From positions 1 through 64,000 of the forward strand of contig JBNKNO010000008.1 in the NCBI GenBank assembly GCA_050293885.1: 64,000 bases of DNA, written 5' to 3'. Both the position numbers and the translations under genes were made by a program. The stretch is from Nitrogeniibacter sp050293885 (GTDB lineage: Bacteria > Pseudomonadota > Gammaproteobacteria > Burkholderiales > Rhodocyclaceae). The notes under the pieces are model-generated. The model ran no database searches. It saw only the letters and a list, made by a program, of their open reading frames with translations, and was not told the origin of the DNA. Positions 1-8,233 of this stretch are shown here, piece by piece (the stretch's first letter is position 1; each line of letters starts with the position of its first letter).

Positions 1-33
1 TTCAATCTGAGCCAGGATCAAACTCTTAAGTTC
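1..33 (-). rRNA. rrs: 16S rRNA, 5' end only
   Basis: Read on the minus strand, these bases give the conserved 5' end of bacterial 16S rRNA, including the universal primer site AGAGTTTGATCCTGGCTCAG. The gene continues off the left edge. The mature 5' end is placed at 33 by counting eight bases upstream of the GAGTTTGATC core, as in E. coli; it could be off by a few bases. It begins an rRNA operon transcribed leftwards. Confidence 0.97.
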
Positions 34-150
34 AATACCTGTTAGTACTCAATCAAGAAACTGACATGAGTACTCAATCTTTGTGAAACTCTTGTAGCCG
101 AAGCTACTGGCCGACAAAAATCAAGCACCCACACCTATCGGTTGTCCAAA

Positions 151-162
151 TTTTTAAAGAGC
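151..162 (-). promoter_or_regulatory. rRNA leader boxA antitermination site
   Basis: The minus strand reads GCTCTTTAAAAA, which matches the boxA of rRNA leaders that recruits the NusB/NusE antitermination complex. It lies about 120 bases upstream of the mature 16S end. The rest of 34-280 is the transcribed 16S leader and holds no gene. The plus-strand open frame over this region (192-413) is not coding. Confidence 0.8.
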
Positions 163-286
163 CGCTGCTCAGGCAGCGAAGAAGCGGAATTGTGACAACT
201 TCAGCACTTCTCGTCAACCCCGGAAACTCGCTAAACAACTCTCCGGCGCCCCTTCGCAAAACCACTCGGGCCGCGAAGAGGGGCGA

Positions 287-314
287 ATTATATACAACAA
301 AAATCCACTGTCAA
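287..314 (-). promoter_or_regulatory. rRNA operon promoter (consensus sigma-70)
   Basis: On the minus strand a perfect -35 (TTGACA, 309-314) and a perfect -10 (TATAAT, 287-292) are separated by 16 bases. The bases just after the -10 are GC-rich (TCGCCCC), like the discriminators of rRNA promoters under stringent control. Upstream is a pyrimidine/AT-rich stretch that could act as an UP element. Transcription would start near 280. Confidence 0.88.
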
Positions 315-367
315 GAAAAGAAAGGGAGAACAATTGGAGGCCGCGCAGGGCGGCGGCGCCTACCAAC

Positions 368-388
368 AAAAACCCTGAACAGGTTCAG
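368..388 (-). terminator. Probable terminator after the PilZ-like gene
   Basis: On the minus strand CTGAAC pairs with GTTCAG around a two-base loop, followed by GG and TTTTT. It begins ten bases after the stop codon of the PilZ-like gene and separates it from the rRNA promoter. The stem is short, so efficiency is uncertain. Confidence 0.5.
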
Positions 389-397
389 ATACTTGGC

Positions 398-1858
398 TTA
401 CAGAACGAGGTAGGTGCGGACTTCGAATTCACTGCCTCGCCAGGAGGAGCCCAAGGGCTTGAGCTTCTGGATGGCGCCGTTTTCTGCAACGAAAAGTGGC
501 GTACCCGCGCGCAACGAGTTGGTCGGCGAGATCACTCTAAGCACGCCGCCTCGATGCAGCGGGTCGCAAAGAAGAATGTCGACGGGGGCACGGCCATCGT
601 CTGCGCGCACCATGCGCGGCGCACTGGCAAAGGTTTCGAGGCCGACGAAGGCACTGAGACTTTCGTCGCGCGCCACCCGCCGCACCATCCCCAAGCGCCA
701 GGCGCCGTTCTCGTCGGGACGCACGGCCACGAGATCGCCAATTTTCGGAAGCCCGGATTCTGCGGCCGGCACCACGACACCCATGCCGTTGACACTGGCG
801 TCACGCAAATCCCACCCCTCGGCCTCCTGACCTCCATCCTTGAGCGCCCGGCGCAAGGCCACAAACCCCTTGATCGCAGCGATACGCCCGCCCATCGCGT
901 GACGACGGTGGCGACGGGATACCGGGGCATCGCACCAGGCGCGGCGCAAGTGGCGGATACAAGCAATCGCCCGCTCCCGCGCGCCCGCGCGCCCATCGAG
1001 AATACCGGGGACCATCCCCTTGCGCAGCATGCTTTCCAGCTCGTCCATCGCGTTGTCGGCGTACTGAGGGGAGAAGAACCACGCGCCGGCGATGTCGGTT
1101 TCGCCGCGCACGATGCGCAAAGGCACATTGCCCTCCGCAGGCACCCAATAGAACCGGGCGCCTTCGCTGGGAACGGGGCCGAGGTACAAGGTGGGAAGAA
1201 GGTAGTGAATGAGCCGGTCGGCAATATCGATCAGTTCGACCGGAAGTTGATTGAGGCCACTACAGTGCAGCGCCACCGCACGTACCGCTTCGCGCAGAGT
1301 CGAGGTTTCCGTCTCACGCCCGTCGCGGAGCCGGACCGGCACATCATGACGACCTTCTTCGACCGCCTCGAGAAGGGTTGCCCCCGCCCGACGCCAGATG
1401 CTGCCATCGTAGGGGCCGTAAGCCAGATGGTCCCACTTGAGATGCGCGGCCTGGGCTCGCAAGGTGCGGGTTGCGATTTCGGCGAGCAGCCGGGGTTGAT
1501 CTGCGTGATCGTAACGCCCTTGCTGGAGCGCATGGATGCAGGCATCGGAAAGTCGTTCAAAGTAGCGCACGCTCGTGGCACGCAAGAGCTCACCTCGATC
1601 GGACTTGAGCGCCGCCGCCTGCAAAAAACCCGTCAGCGCATGGCGGAGGTGCTGCTGCGCAGCCTCGTCGACCTGACCCAGGGCGGAGGCCACGTCAGAC
1701 AAAGGGGCCGAAGAGACATTCGACATCACCTCGAGCAGCGCGGACATATCATCAAGCGCCGCGGCCGGATCGTTCGAAGGCAGCACCTGCAAGCGCCCCC
1801 GCAGATCGTGAAGCACGTCAGGCAAATTCGCTGCGGCATCAGAGAAGCTCTGGATCAT
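398..1858 (-). CDS. PilZ-like domain protein of unknown function
   Basis: A 486-residue soluble protein with no signal peptide or membrane segment. The start at 1858 (MIQSFSD) is preferred because GGTGAGG sits at the right distance; an upstream in-frame ATG at 1915 would add 19 residues without a better ribosome site. Most of the protein is alpha-helical and not recognised. Around residues 345-420 the pattern DASVNGMGV followed by 'GDLVAVR' and 'WRLGMVRRV' resembles a PilZ fold (the D-x-S-x-x-G motif of c-di-GMP binders). The upstream arginine motif is not clear, so binding of c-di-GMP is inference. It is a single gene upstream of, and co-oriented with, the rRNA operon. Confidence 0.6.
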   Translation of the reverse strand: MIQSFSDAAANLPDVLHDLRGRLQVLPSNDPAAALDDMSALLEVMSNVSSAPLSDVASALGQVDEAAQQHLRHALTGFLQAAALKSDRGELLRATSVRYFERLSDACIHALQQGRYDHADQPRLLAEIATRTLRAQAAHLKWDHLAYGPYDGSIWRRAGATLLEAVEEGRHDVPVRLRDGRETETSTLREAVRAVALHCSGLNQLPVELIDIADRLIHYLLPTLYLGPVPSEGARFYWVPAEGNVPLRIVRGETDIAGAWFFSPQYADNAMDELESMLRKGMVPGILDGRAGARERAIACIRHLRRAWCDAPVSRRHRRHAMGGRIAAIKGFVALRRALKDGGQEAEGWDLRDASVNGMGVVVPAAESGLPKIGDLVAVRPDENGAWRLGMVRRVARDESLSAFVGLETFASAPRMVRADDGRAPVDILLCDPLHRGGVLRVISPTNSLRAGTPLFVAENGAIQKLKPLGSSWRGSEFEVRTYLVL

Positions 1859-2016
1859 CGGCGCCTCACCGTTTGTCACTTGTCGTTTTTGTATCCGGAT
1901 TATTCCACACAACATGACTAGAACGAACGGCCGTCCGCCAAGGGGTTGGTCTGAGCGGGCAGACGCGCATCGAACGGGTACAATTTCGCATCACGACAGC
2001 TGACCCTCACCCGATC

Positions 2017-2811
2017 ATGCAACAGTACCTCAACCTCATGCAGCACGTGCTCGACCACGGGCACCAGAAAACCGACCGCACCGGCACGGGCACCTTGTCG
2101 GTGTTCGGGCACCAGATGCGCTTCGATCTGGCGGCGGGGTTTCCGTTGCTCACCACCAAGAAACTGCACACACGCTCGATCATTCACGAGTTGCTGTGGT
2201 TTGTTGCCGGTGACACGAACATCGCTTACCTCAAGGAAAACGGGGTATCGATCTGGAACGAGTGGGCCGACGAAAACGGGGACCTCGGGCCGGTGTATGG
2301 CCACCAGTGGCGGCACTGGCCGGCGCGCGACGGTGGCGAGATCGACCAGATCAAGCAATTGATCGAAGGGCTCAAGCGCAATCCCGACTCGCGCCGGCAT
2401 CTGGTGTCGGCGTGGAATCCGTCGGACGTCGACCGCATGGCGCTGCCGCCGTGCCATGCCCTGTTCCAGTTCTATGTCGCCAACAACAAACTGTCCTGCC
2501 AGCTCTATCAGCGCAGTGCGGATATATTCCTCGGCGTGCCGTTCAACATCGCCTCCTACGCATTGTTCACGCTGATGGTCGCGCAGGTCTGCGGTTTCGA
2601 GCCGGGCGAATTCGTGTGGACGGGCGGCGACTGCCACCTTTATTCGAACCATCTCGAGCAGACCCGGTTGCAGCTAACGCGCACGCCGCGCGCGCTACCG
2701 GCAATGACGCTCAACCCGGCGGTCACCGATCTGTTCGCCTTCCGTTTCGAGGACTTCACGCTCGAGGGCTACGACCCGGATCCGCATATTTCCGCGCCGG
2801 TGGCGGTATGA
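2017..2811 (+). CDS. thyA: Thymidylate synthase
   Basis: Converts dUMP to dTMP with methylene-tetrahydrofolate as methyl donor and reductant; cytosolic homodimer. At 264 residues it matches the E. coli enzyme in length and aligns without gaps. Visible are the DRTGTGT phosphate-binding segment near the N terminus, the catalytic cysteine in PPCH (C146), the RRH arginine pair upstream of it, and the 'CQLYQRSADIFLG' block that binds dUMP. Its stop overlaps the folA start (ATGA), so the two are translationally coupled. This makes sense because ThyA produces the dihydrofolate that FolA recycles. A TACAAT at 1979-1984 could be its -10 box. Confidence 0.98.
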   Translation: MQQYLNLMQHVLDHGHQKTDRTGTGTLSVFGHQMRFDLAAGFPLLTTKKLHTRSIIHELLWFVAGDTNIAYLKENGVSIWNEWADENGDLGPVYGHQWRHWPARDGGEIDQIKQLIEGLKRNPDSRRHLVSAWNPSDVDRMALPPCHALFQFYVANNKLSCQLYQRSADIFLGVPFNIASYALFTLMVAQVCGFEPGEFVWTGGDCHLYSNHLEQTRLQLTRTPRALPAMTLNPAVTDLFAFRFEDFTLEGYDPDPHISAPVAV

Positions 2812-3308
2812 ATCGGCCGAAACTGATCCTGATTGCCGCGGTGGCGCGTAATGGCGTCATCGGCCGTGAGAACACGCTGCCCTGGCGACTGAAGGCCGAT
2901 CTGGCGCATTTCAAGCGCACCACGCTCGGCTGCCCGGTCGTGATGGGACGCAAGACCTGGGAGTCGCTCGGACGCCCACTGCCGGGGCGCTTGAACATCG
3001 TGATCAGCCGCAACGCCGAGTACGTGGCGACCGGCGCGACGGTGGTCGACAGCCTCGAAGCGGCCCTCGCAACGAGTGGGGACGCCGAAAAAGTGTTCCT
3101 GATCGGCGGCGCACAGCTCTATGCGCAGTCCATCGGCGCAGCGGATCGGCTGATCCTCACCGAAGTGCAGGCCGAGATCGAGGGGGATGCGCACTTCCCG
3201 GCGGTCGATCAGAGCGTGTTTCGCGAAGTCAGCCGCGAACATCTGCCTGCCGACGCAGACAACGATTTTCCGGTCGACTTCGTCACCTATGAACGGGTCG
3301 CCGACTAA
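2808..3308 (+). CDS. folA: Dihydrofolate reductase
   Basis: Reduces dihydrofolate to tetrahydrofolate with NADPH, regenerating the cofactor used up by the adjacent thymidylate synthase. It has 166 residues, in the usual range. Family signs are the N-terminal 'LIAAVARNGVIG', 'LPWRLKADLAHFK' with the substrate-binding acid D31 (E. coli D27), 'MGRKTWESLGRPLPGR' for NADPH, and 'VFLIGGAQLY'. The ATG at 2808 lies inside the thyA stop (ATGA overlap). The end is 22 bases from the convergent decarboxylase gene. Confidence 0.97.
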   Translation: MNRPKLILIAAVARNGVIGRENTLPWRLKADLAHFKRTTLGCPVVMGRKTWESLGRPLPGRLNIVISRNAEYVATGATVVDSLEAALATSGDAEKVFLIGGAQLYAQSIGAADRLILTEVQAEIEGDAHFPAVDQSVFREVSREHLPADADNDFPVDFVTYERVAD

Positions 3309-3330
3309 GCGTCGCTCGACCCGTTGGCGC

Positions 3331-5580
3331 TTACTGCTTGACGCAGTCCACGTGGTAACCCGATGCGCCGTCGGCGCCTTCCTTCACCAAGCCGTGAATA
3401 TCTGTCTCAAAACCCGGGAAGGCGGCGTTGAAATCGCGGGCAAAGCGCAAATAGCGCACGATGGTGGGATTGAAGCGCTCCCCCGGGATGAGTAGCGGAA
3501 TCCCCGGCGGATAGGGCGTGAGCAGCACGCTGGTCACGCGCCCTTCGAGTTCATCGATGGGCACACGTTCGATTTCGCGATGCGCCATCTTGGCGAAGGC
3601 GTCGGCCGGGCGCATCGCCGGCACCATATCCGACAGATACATCTCGGTGGTCAGCCGCGCCACGTCATGGTCGCGGTAAAAACCGTGAATCTGCGCACAC
3701 AGATCCTTGAGGCCGACCCGCTCGTAGCGCGGGAACTTGGCGACAAACTCCGGCATCACGCGCCATAGCGGGCGGTTACCGTCGAAGTCGTCCTTGAACT
3801 GCTGCAACTCGGTCACCAGCGTGTTCCAGCGGCCCTTGGTGATGCCGATGGTGAACATGATGAAGAAGGAGTAGAGGCCGGTCTTTTCGACCACGATGCC
3901 GTGCTCGGCCAGATAGCGGGTGAGTACGCCGGCCGGGATGCCCCAGTCGTCGAAATCGCCTTCCACATCCAGCCCCGGCGTGATGAGGGTGGCCTTGATC
4001 GGGTCGAGCATGTTGAAGCCGTCGGCCAGATCGCCAAAGCCATGCCAGCGCTCGCCGGCCTTGAGCATCCAGTCCTCACGCTCGCCCATGCCGTCGTCCG
4101 ACAGGTAATCCGGCCCCCACACCTTGAACCACCAGTCGGTACTACCGAATTCCTCGTCCACCTTGCGCATGGCGCGGCGGAAGTCGAGCGCTTCGGCAAT
4201 CGACTCTTCCACCAGCGCGGTGCCGCCCGGCGCCTCCATCATTGCCGCAGCCACGTCGCACGAGGCGATGATGGAGTACTGCGGCGAGGTGGAGGTGTGC
4301 ATCAGATAGGCTTCGTTGAAGATGTCGCGATCAAGCTTTCGGGTCTGCGAATCCTGCACCAGAATCTGCGAGGCCTGCGACAGGCCGGCCAGCAGCTTGT
4401 GGGTCGACTGGGTGGAGAACACCATCGACGACTTGCAGCGCGGGCGCTCCTCACCAATGGCGTGGTAGTCGCCGTAGAAGTCATGGAAAGCCGCATGCGG
4501 CAGCCAGGCCTCGTCGAAGTGCAGCGTGTCGATCTCGCCGTCCAGCATCTCCTTGATAGCCTCGACGTTGTAGAGCACACCGTCGTAGGTGGACTGGGTG
4601 ATGGTGAGGATGCGCGGTTTCTTGCCCTTGGCCTCGCCCGCAAACGGGTTGGCGGCGATCTTCTTGCGGATGTTCTCGATCTTGAATTCTTCGAGCGGAA
4701 TCGGGCCGATGATGCCGTAGTGGTTGCGCGTCGGCGTGAGGAACACCGGCACCGCGCCGGTCATGATGATCGAGTGGAGAATCGACTTGTGGCAGTTGCG
4801 ATCGACCACCACGACGTCGCCGGGCGCCACCGTGGTGTGCCACACCATTTTGTTGGACGTGGAGGTGCCGTTGGTGACGAAGTACAGGTGGTCGCAATGG
4901 AAGATGCGCGCCGCATTGCGCTCCGAGGCCGCCACCGGGCCGGTGTGATCGAGCAGCTGGCCGAGTTCCTCGACCGCGTTGCACACGTCGGCGCGCAGCA
5001 TGTTTTCACCGAAGAACTGATGGAACATCTGCCCCACCGGACTCTTCAGGAAGGCCACGCCACCCGAATGCCCTGGGCAGTGCCAGGAGTAGGAACCGTC
5101 CGCCGCGTAGTGCGTGAGCGCACGAAAGAACGGCGGCGCCAGGCTGTCCAGATACACGCGCGCCTCGCGCACCACGTAGCGGGCGATGAACTCGGGCGTG
5201 TCCTCGAACATGTGGATGAAGCCGTGCATCTCGCGCAGCACGTCGTTCGGGATATGGCGCGAGGTACGCGTCTCGCCGTACAGAAAGATCGGAATGTCCG
5301 CATTGCGCAGGCGAATTTCCGCGACAAAGGCACGCAGATCGCCAATCACCTGATCGACCGCTTCGGGCGAATCGAACTCTTCGTCGTCGATGGACACGAT
5401 GAAGGTCGACGCGCGGCTCTGCTGCTGGGCAAAGGACGACAGGTCACCATAGCTGGTGACGCCGAGCACCTCCATGTGCTCGCCCTCGATCGCCTTGGCG
5501 AGCGCGCGAATACCCAGGCCGCTGGTGTTCTCCGAGCGGAAGTCTTCATCAATGATGATGATCGGAAACTGGAAACGCAT
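3331..5580 (-). CDS. Orn/Lys/Arg decarboxylase, PLP-dependent
   Basis: A 749-residue fold-type-I PLP decarboxylase of the bacterial biodegradative lysine/arginine/ornithine family. Such enzymes make a polyamine (cadaverine, agmatine or putrescine) plus CO2 and serve acid resistance or polyamine supply. Residues 1-130 form the receiver-like wing domain. The PLP lysine is K395 in 'STQSTHKLLAGLSQ', D356 in 'HFDEAW' would contact the pyridine nitrogen, and 'NGTSTSNK' (238-245) lies in the PLP-binding domain. The amino acid used cannot be decided from sequence. GGGAGG precedes the ATG. It lies downstream of dcd on the same strand, but a strong hairpin with a T-rich tail (5591-5628) separates them. 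Confidence 0.9.
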   Translation of the reverse strand: MRFQFPIIIIDEDFRSENTSGLGIRALAKAIEGEHMEVLGVTSYGDLSSFAQQQSRASTFIVSIDDEEFDSPEAVDQVIGDLRAFVAEIRLRNADIPIFLYGETRTSRHIPNDVLREMHGFIHMFEDTPEFIARYVVREARVYLDSLAPPFFRALTHYAADGSYSWHCPGHSGGVAFLKSPVGQMFHQFFGENMLRADVCNAVEELGQLLDHTGPVAASERNAARIFHCDHLYFVTNGTSTSNKMVWHTTVAPGDVVVVDRNCHKSILHSIIMTGAVPVFLTPTRNHYGIIGPIPLEEFKIENIRKKIAANPFAGEAKGKKPRILTITQSTYDGVLYNVEAIKEMLDGEIDTLHFDEAWLPHAAFHDFYGDYHAIGEERPRCKSSMVFSTQSTHKLLAGLSQASQILVQDSQTRKLDRDIFNEAYLMHTSTSPQYSIIASCDVAAAMMEAPGGTALVEESIAEALDFRRAMRKVDEEFGSTDWWFKVWGPDYLSDDGMGEREDWMLKAGERWHGFGDLADGFNMLDPIKATLITPGLDVEGDFDDWGIPAGVLTRYLAEHGIVVEKTGLYSFFIMFTIGITKGRWNTLVTELQQFKDDFDGNRPLWRVMPEFVAKFPRYERVGLKDLCAQIHGFYRDHDVARLTTEMYLSDMVPAMRPADAFAKMAHREIERVPIDELEGRVTSVLLTPYPPGIPLLIPGERFNPTIVRYLRFARDFNAAFPGFETDIHGLVKEGADGASGYHVDCVKQ

Positions 5581-5590
5581 GATCGCCTCC

Positions 5591-5628
5591 CAAAATTAGA
5601 AAGCCCGTGGAGCGGCGCGCTCCCGGGC
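5591..5628 (-). terminator. Hairpin with T-rich tail between dcd and the decarboxylase
   Basis: Minus-strand reading: GCCCG then GGAGCG pair with CGCTCC and CGGGC (11 base pairs, one bulge, 3-base loop), followed by TTTCTAATTTTG. It ends directly before the ribosome site of the decarboxylase. It may terminate dcd transcripts or act as a leader attenuator. A second perfect 7-bp hairpin (CGTAACG/CGTTACG, 5634-5653) lies just upstream of it in transcription. Confidence 0.6.
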
Positions 5629-5698
5629 ATCATCGTAACGACGGTGCGTTACGGCATTTCTGTACCTGCCGCGGCGAACCGCAAGCAACAAAAACGGG

Positions 5699-6265
5699 TC
5701 AGATCTTCGGCAACGTGACGCCACGTTGGCCCTGATATTTCCCGCCGCGATCGCGGTAGGAAGTATCGCAGACTTCATCGGATTCGAAGAACAGCATCTG
5801 CGCCACACCTTCATTGGCATAGATGCGTGCCGGCAGTGGCGTGGTGTTGGAGAATTCGAGCGTCACATGGCCTTCCCATTCCGGCTCGAGCGGCGTCACG
5901 TTCACGATGATGCCGCAACGGGCGTAAGTGCTCTTGCCCAGGCACACGGTCAGCACGCTGCGCGGAATGCGGAAATACTCGACCGTGCGCGCCAGGGCAA
6001 AACTGTTGGGCGGGATGATGCACACGTCGCCGTCGAAATCGACGAAGTTGCCGGCATCGAATTCCTTCGGATCGACGATGGTCGAATTGATGTTGGTGAA
6101 GATCTTGAATTCGTTGGCACAGCGCACATCGTAGCCATAGCTCGAGGTGCCATAAGAGACGATCCTGCCCGCGTCGTTGGCGCGTACCATGCCCGGCTCA
6201 AAGGGCTCGATCATGCCCTCGCTTTCCGCCATGCGGCGAATCCACTTGTCCGATTTGATGGACAT
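5699..6265 (-). CDS. dcd: dCTP deaminase
   Basis: Deaminates dCTP to dUTP, which dUTPase turns into dUMP, the substrate of the ThyA encoded nearby; trimeric cytosolic enzyme. It has 188 residues. Family marks are 'SSYGYDVR', 'LGKSTYARCGI', the catalytic glutamate in 'GHVTLEFSN', and the C-terminal 'KYQGQRG' nucleotide lid. The ATG at 6265 was chosen because GGAG lies 7 bases upstream; a GTG two codons earlier would overlap that site. Confidence 0.96.
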   Translation of the reverse strand: MSIKSDKWIRRMAESEGMIEPFEPGMVRANDAGRIVSYGTSSYGYDVRCANEFKIFTNINSTIVDPKEFDAGNFVDFDGDVCIIPPNSFALARTVEYFRIPRSVLTVCLGKSTYARCGIIVNVTPLEPEWEGHVTLEFSNTTPLPARIYANEGVAQMLFFESDEVCDTSYRDRGGKYQGQRGVTLPKI

Positions 6266-6371
6266 CCTCACACTCCGATCAGCCCCGTCGAGCGGGTGCC
6301 TGTGCCGTAAAATCCGCCTATTCTAGCGGCGAACGGGCGTGAATCAAACCACGCCCGCATCGCGAACGACC

Positions 6372-7463
6372 TCAGGTGTTCTGCACCACGATGCTCGGGA
6401 ACTTGTGGCTCATGTCCTTGGCCCGCGCTGCCACGCAGCCAGCGGCTTTCAACGCGATGTCACGATATATCTGCGCGACACGCCCGTCGGGATCGGCCAC
6501 CACGGTCGGGCGGCCGGAATCCGCCTCTTCGCGAATCTGCATTTCGAGGGGCAAGGCGCCGAGGAAACTCACGCCGAAGTCCTCGCACATCTTCTGGCCG
6601 CCGCCACTGCCGAAAATATGCGACTCATGGCCACAGTTCGAGCAGATGTGCAGGCTCATGTTCTCGACCACGCCGAGAATCGGCACGCCGACCTTCTCGA
6701 ACATCTTCACGCCCTTGCGCGCATCGAGCAGCGCGATGTCTTGCGGCGTGGTCACGATCACCGCGCCGGTGAGCGGCACGGTCTGCGACAAGGTGAGCTG
6801 GATGTCGCCGGTGCCCGGCGGCATGTCGATGAGCAAGTAGTCCAACGATTGCCAATTCGTTTCGGTCAGCAACTGCTTCAGTGCCTGCGTGGCCATCGGG
6901 CCGCGCCACACCATCGGCGTATCGACATCGATCATGAAACCGATGGACATCGCCTGCACACCATAAGCTTCCAGCGGGGTGAGCGACTTGCCGTCGGGCG
7001 ATTCGGGATTGCTGCCTTCCAGCCCCAGCATCTGCGGCAGCGACGGGCCGTAGATATCGGCATCGAGCACGCCCACCTTGGCGCCCTCGGCCGCCAGCGC
7101 CAGCGCCAGGTTGACGGTGGTGGTGCTCTTGCCGACGCCGCCCTTGCCGGAGGCCACGGCGATGATGTTCTTCACGCCTTCGAGCAGCTTCACGCCCTGC
7201 TGCACCGCATGGGCGACGACCTTGCCGGTCACCTCGACCTCGACCGCACTCACGCCCGGCAGCGCCGCCACGGCGTCGCTGACCAAGGCGCGAATCACCG
7301 CCCCCTGCGAAGCGGCCGGATAACCTACCTCGACCGCAATCGACACCTTGCCGCCATCGACAGCGACATTCTTGACGCAGCGCGAACTGACCAAATCCTT
7401 GCCGGTATTGGGATCGACGACTTGCTTGAGCGCTGCCTGAATCTGTTCCTGATTGAGTTCCAT
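6372..7463 (-). CDS. apbC: Iron-sulfur carrier P-loop ATPase (Mrp/ApbC)
   Basis: Mrp/ApbC/Nbp35 scaffold that binds and transfers a 4Fe-4S cluster to apo-proteins using ATP. It has 363 residues. An N-terminal MIP18-type domain (1-90) begins with 'NQEQIQAALKQVVDP'. The deviant Walker A 'SGKGGVGKS' is at 105-113, 'LLIDMPPGTGD' near 210-220, and the cluster ligands are C274 and C277 in 'CSNC'. An upstream extension of the frame is rejected because homologues begin at MELNQEQ. It is transcribed divergently from the OmpA-type lipoprotein gene. Confidence 0.95.
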   Translation of the reverse strand: MELNQEQIQAALKQVVDPNTGKDLVSSRCVKNVAVDGGKVSIAVEVGYPAASQGAVIRALVSDAVAALPGVSAVEVEVTGKVVAHAVQQGVKLLEGVKNIIAVASGKGGVGKSTTTVNLALALAAEGAKVGVLDADIYGPSLPQMLGLEGSNPESPDGKSLTPLEAYGVQAMSIGFMIDVDTPMVWRGPMATQALKQLLTETNWQSLDYLLIDMPPGTGDIQLTLSQTVPLTGAVIVTTPQDIALLDARKGVKMFEKVGVPILGVVENMSLHICSNCGHESHIFGSGGGQKMCEDFGVSFLGALPLEMQIREEADSGRPTVVADPDGRVAQIYRDIALKAAGCVAARAKDMSHKFPSIVVQNT

Positions 7464-7590
7464 GCCTACTCCGACTATCTCTTGCGACCCGATCGTCGCG
7501 CAACGTCCGCCATCATACCTAAGCGCTCGCGCGAACTCTCCCCTGCCAGCAACAAGGTCATCCGAAATCGAGTCACGGTAAGATTCGTGC

Positions 7591-8163
7591 ATGCGAAAAA
7601 CTCGACACATTGTCTTTCCCTGGCTGGCCGCGCTGCTGTTGAGCGCCTGTGCCGTGGCACCCAAATCACAAGCGCCCTCACCCGCTGCCGAGTCGCCCGA
7701 CGCCGCCGCGAAAGGCGCTGCAGCACCGTCGTTCGACTGGTCGGCCGTGACCCGAAGTCTGGCGGCTGAAACCGCGCAGCATGGCGTCGAAGTGGCCGAG
7801 AGCACGGCCGATGGTGTCCGCCTCGTCATCCCGGCGGCCAACGGCTTCGAAACCGCCAAGGCACGATTGCGGCCCGCACTCGCCGCCAGCCTGAGCAGCA
7901 TTGCGCCGGTGCTGACCAGGCATCCAGCGGTCCATGCGGAGATTCTGGGGCACACCGACAGCGTCGGCCGCGAGGGCTACAACATGCTGCTCTCACGCCA
8001 GCGCGCCCGGGCCGTGCGTGACTTTCTGATGAATGCCGGCATCGACGCCGCCCGCCTGTCCGCAGACGGCCGAGGTGAAACGGCGCCGGTCGCCGACAAC
8101 GACACGCCGGAGGGACGCAGCAAGAATCGTCGCGTCGAAATCCGCCTTTTCGTCCCTCGCTAG
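7591..8163 (+). CDS. OmpA-family lipoprotein
   Basis: A 190-residue envelope protein. The N terminus has a lipoprotein signal ending in 'LLLSAC', so C20 should be lipidated and the protein anchored in a membrane. An Ala/Pro-rich linker follows. The C-terminal 110 residues are an OmpA/MotB peptidoglycan-binding domain: 'GHTDSVG', 'LSRQRARAVRDFL', and 'GRGETAPVADNDTPEGRSKNRRVEI', shown here in part. It probably tethers the outer membrane to the wall or takes part in stress protection (Pal/YiaD-like). No operon partner is seen; metG starts 70 bases downstream. Confidence 0.86.
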   Translation: MRKTRHIVFPWLAALLLSACAVAPKSQAPSPAAESPDAAAKGAAAPSFDWSAVTRSLAAETAQHGVEVAESTADGVRLVIPAANGFETAKARLRPALAASLSSIAPVLTRHPAVHAEILGHTDSVGREGYNMLLSRQRARAVRDFLMNAGIDAARLSADGRGETAPVADNDTPEGRSKNRRVEIRLFVPR

Positions 8164-8233
8164 CGACAAAGCCCGCCGCGGTGGGCAATCGCTTTGATAA
8201 ACTTGCGCTTTTGGCTGCAACCGCGGGAAATTC

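Noticed and set aside
192..413. Small open frame in the rRNA leader/promoter region
   Set aside because: It overlaps boxA and the consensus promoter on the other strand and lacks a ribosome site.
554..1921. Plus-strand open frame opposite the PilZ-like gene
   Set aside because: The minus-strand frame has a ribosome site and a domain pattern; this one has neither.
3901..5718. Plus-strand open frame of about 600 codons opposite the decarboxylase gene
   Set aside because: Antisense shadow of a clear PLP enzyme; its composition is not protein-like.
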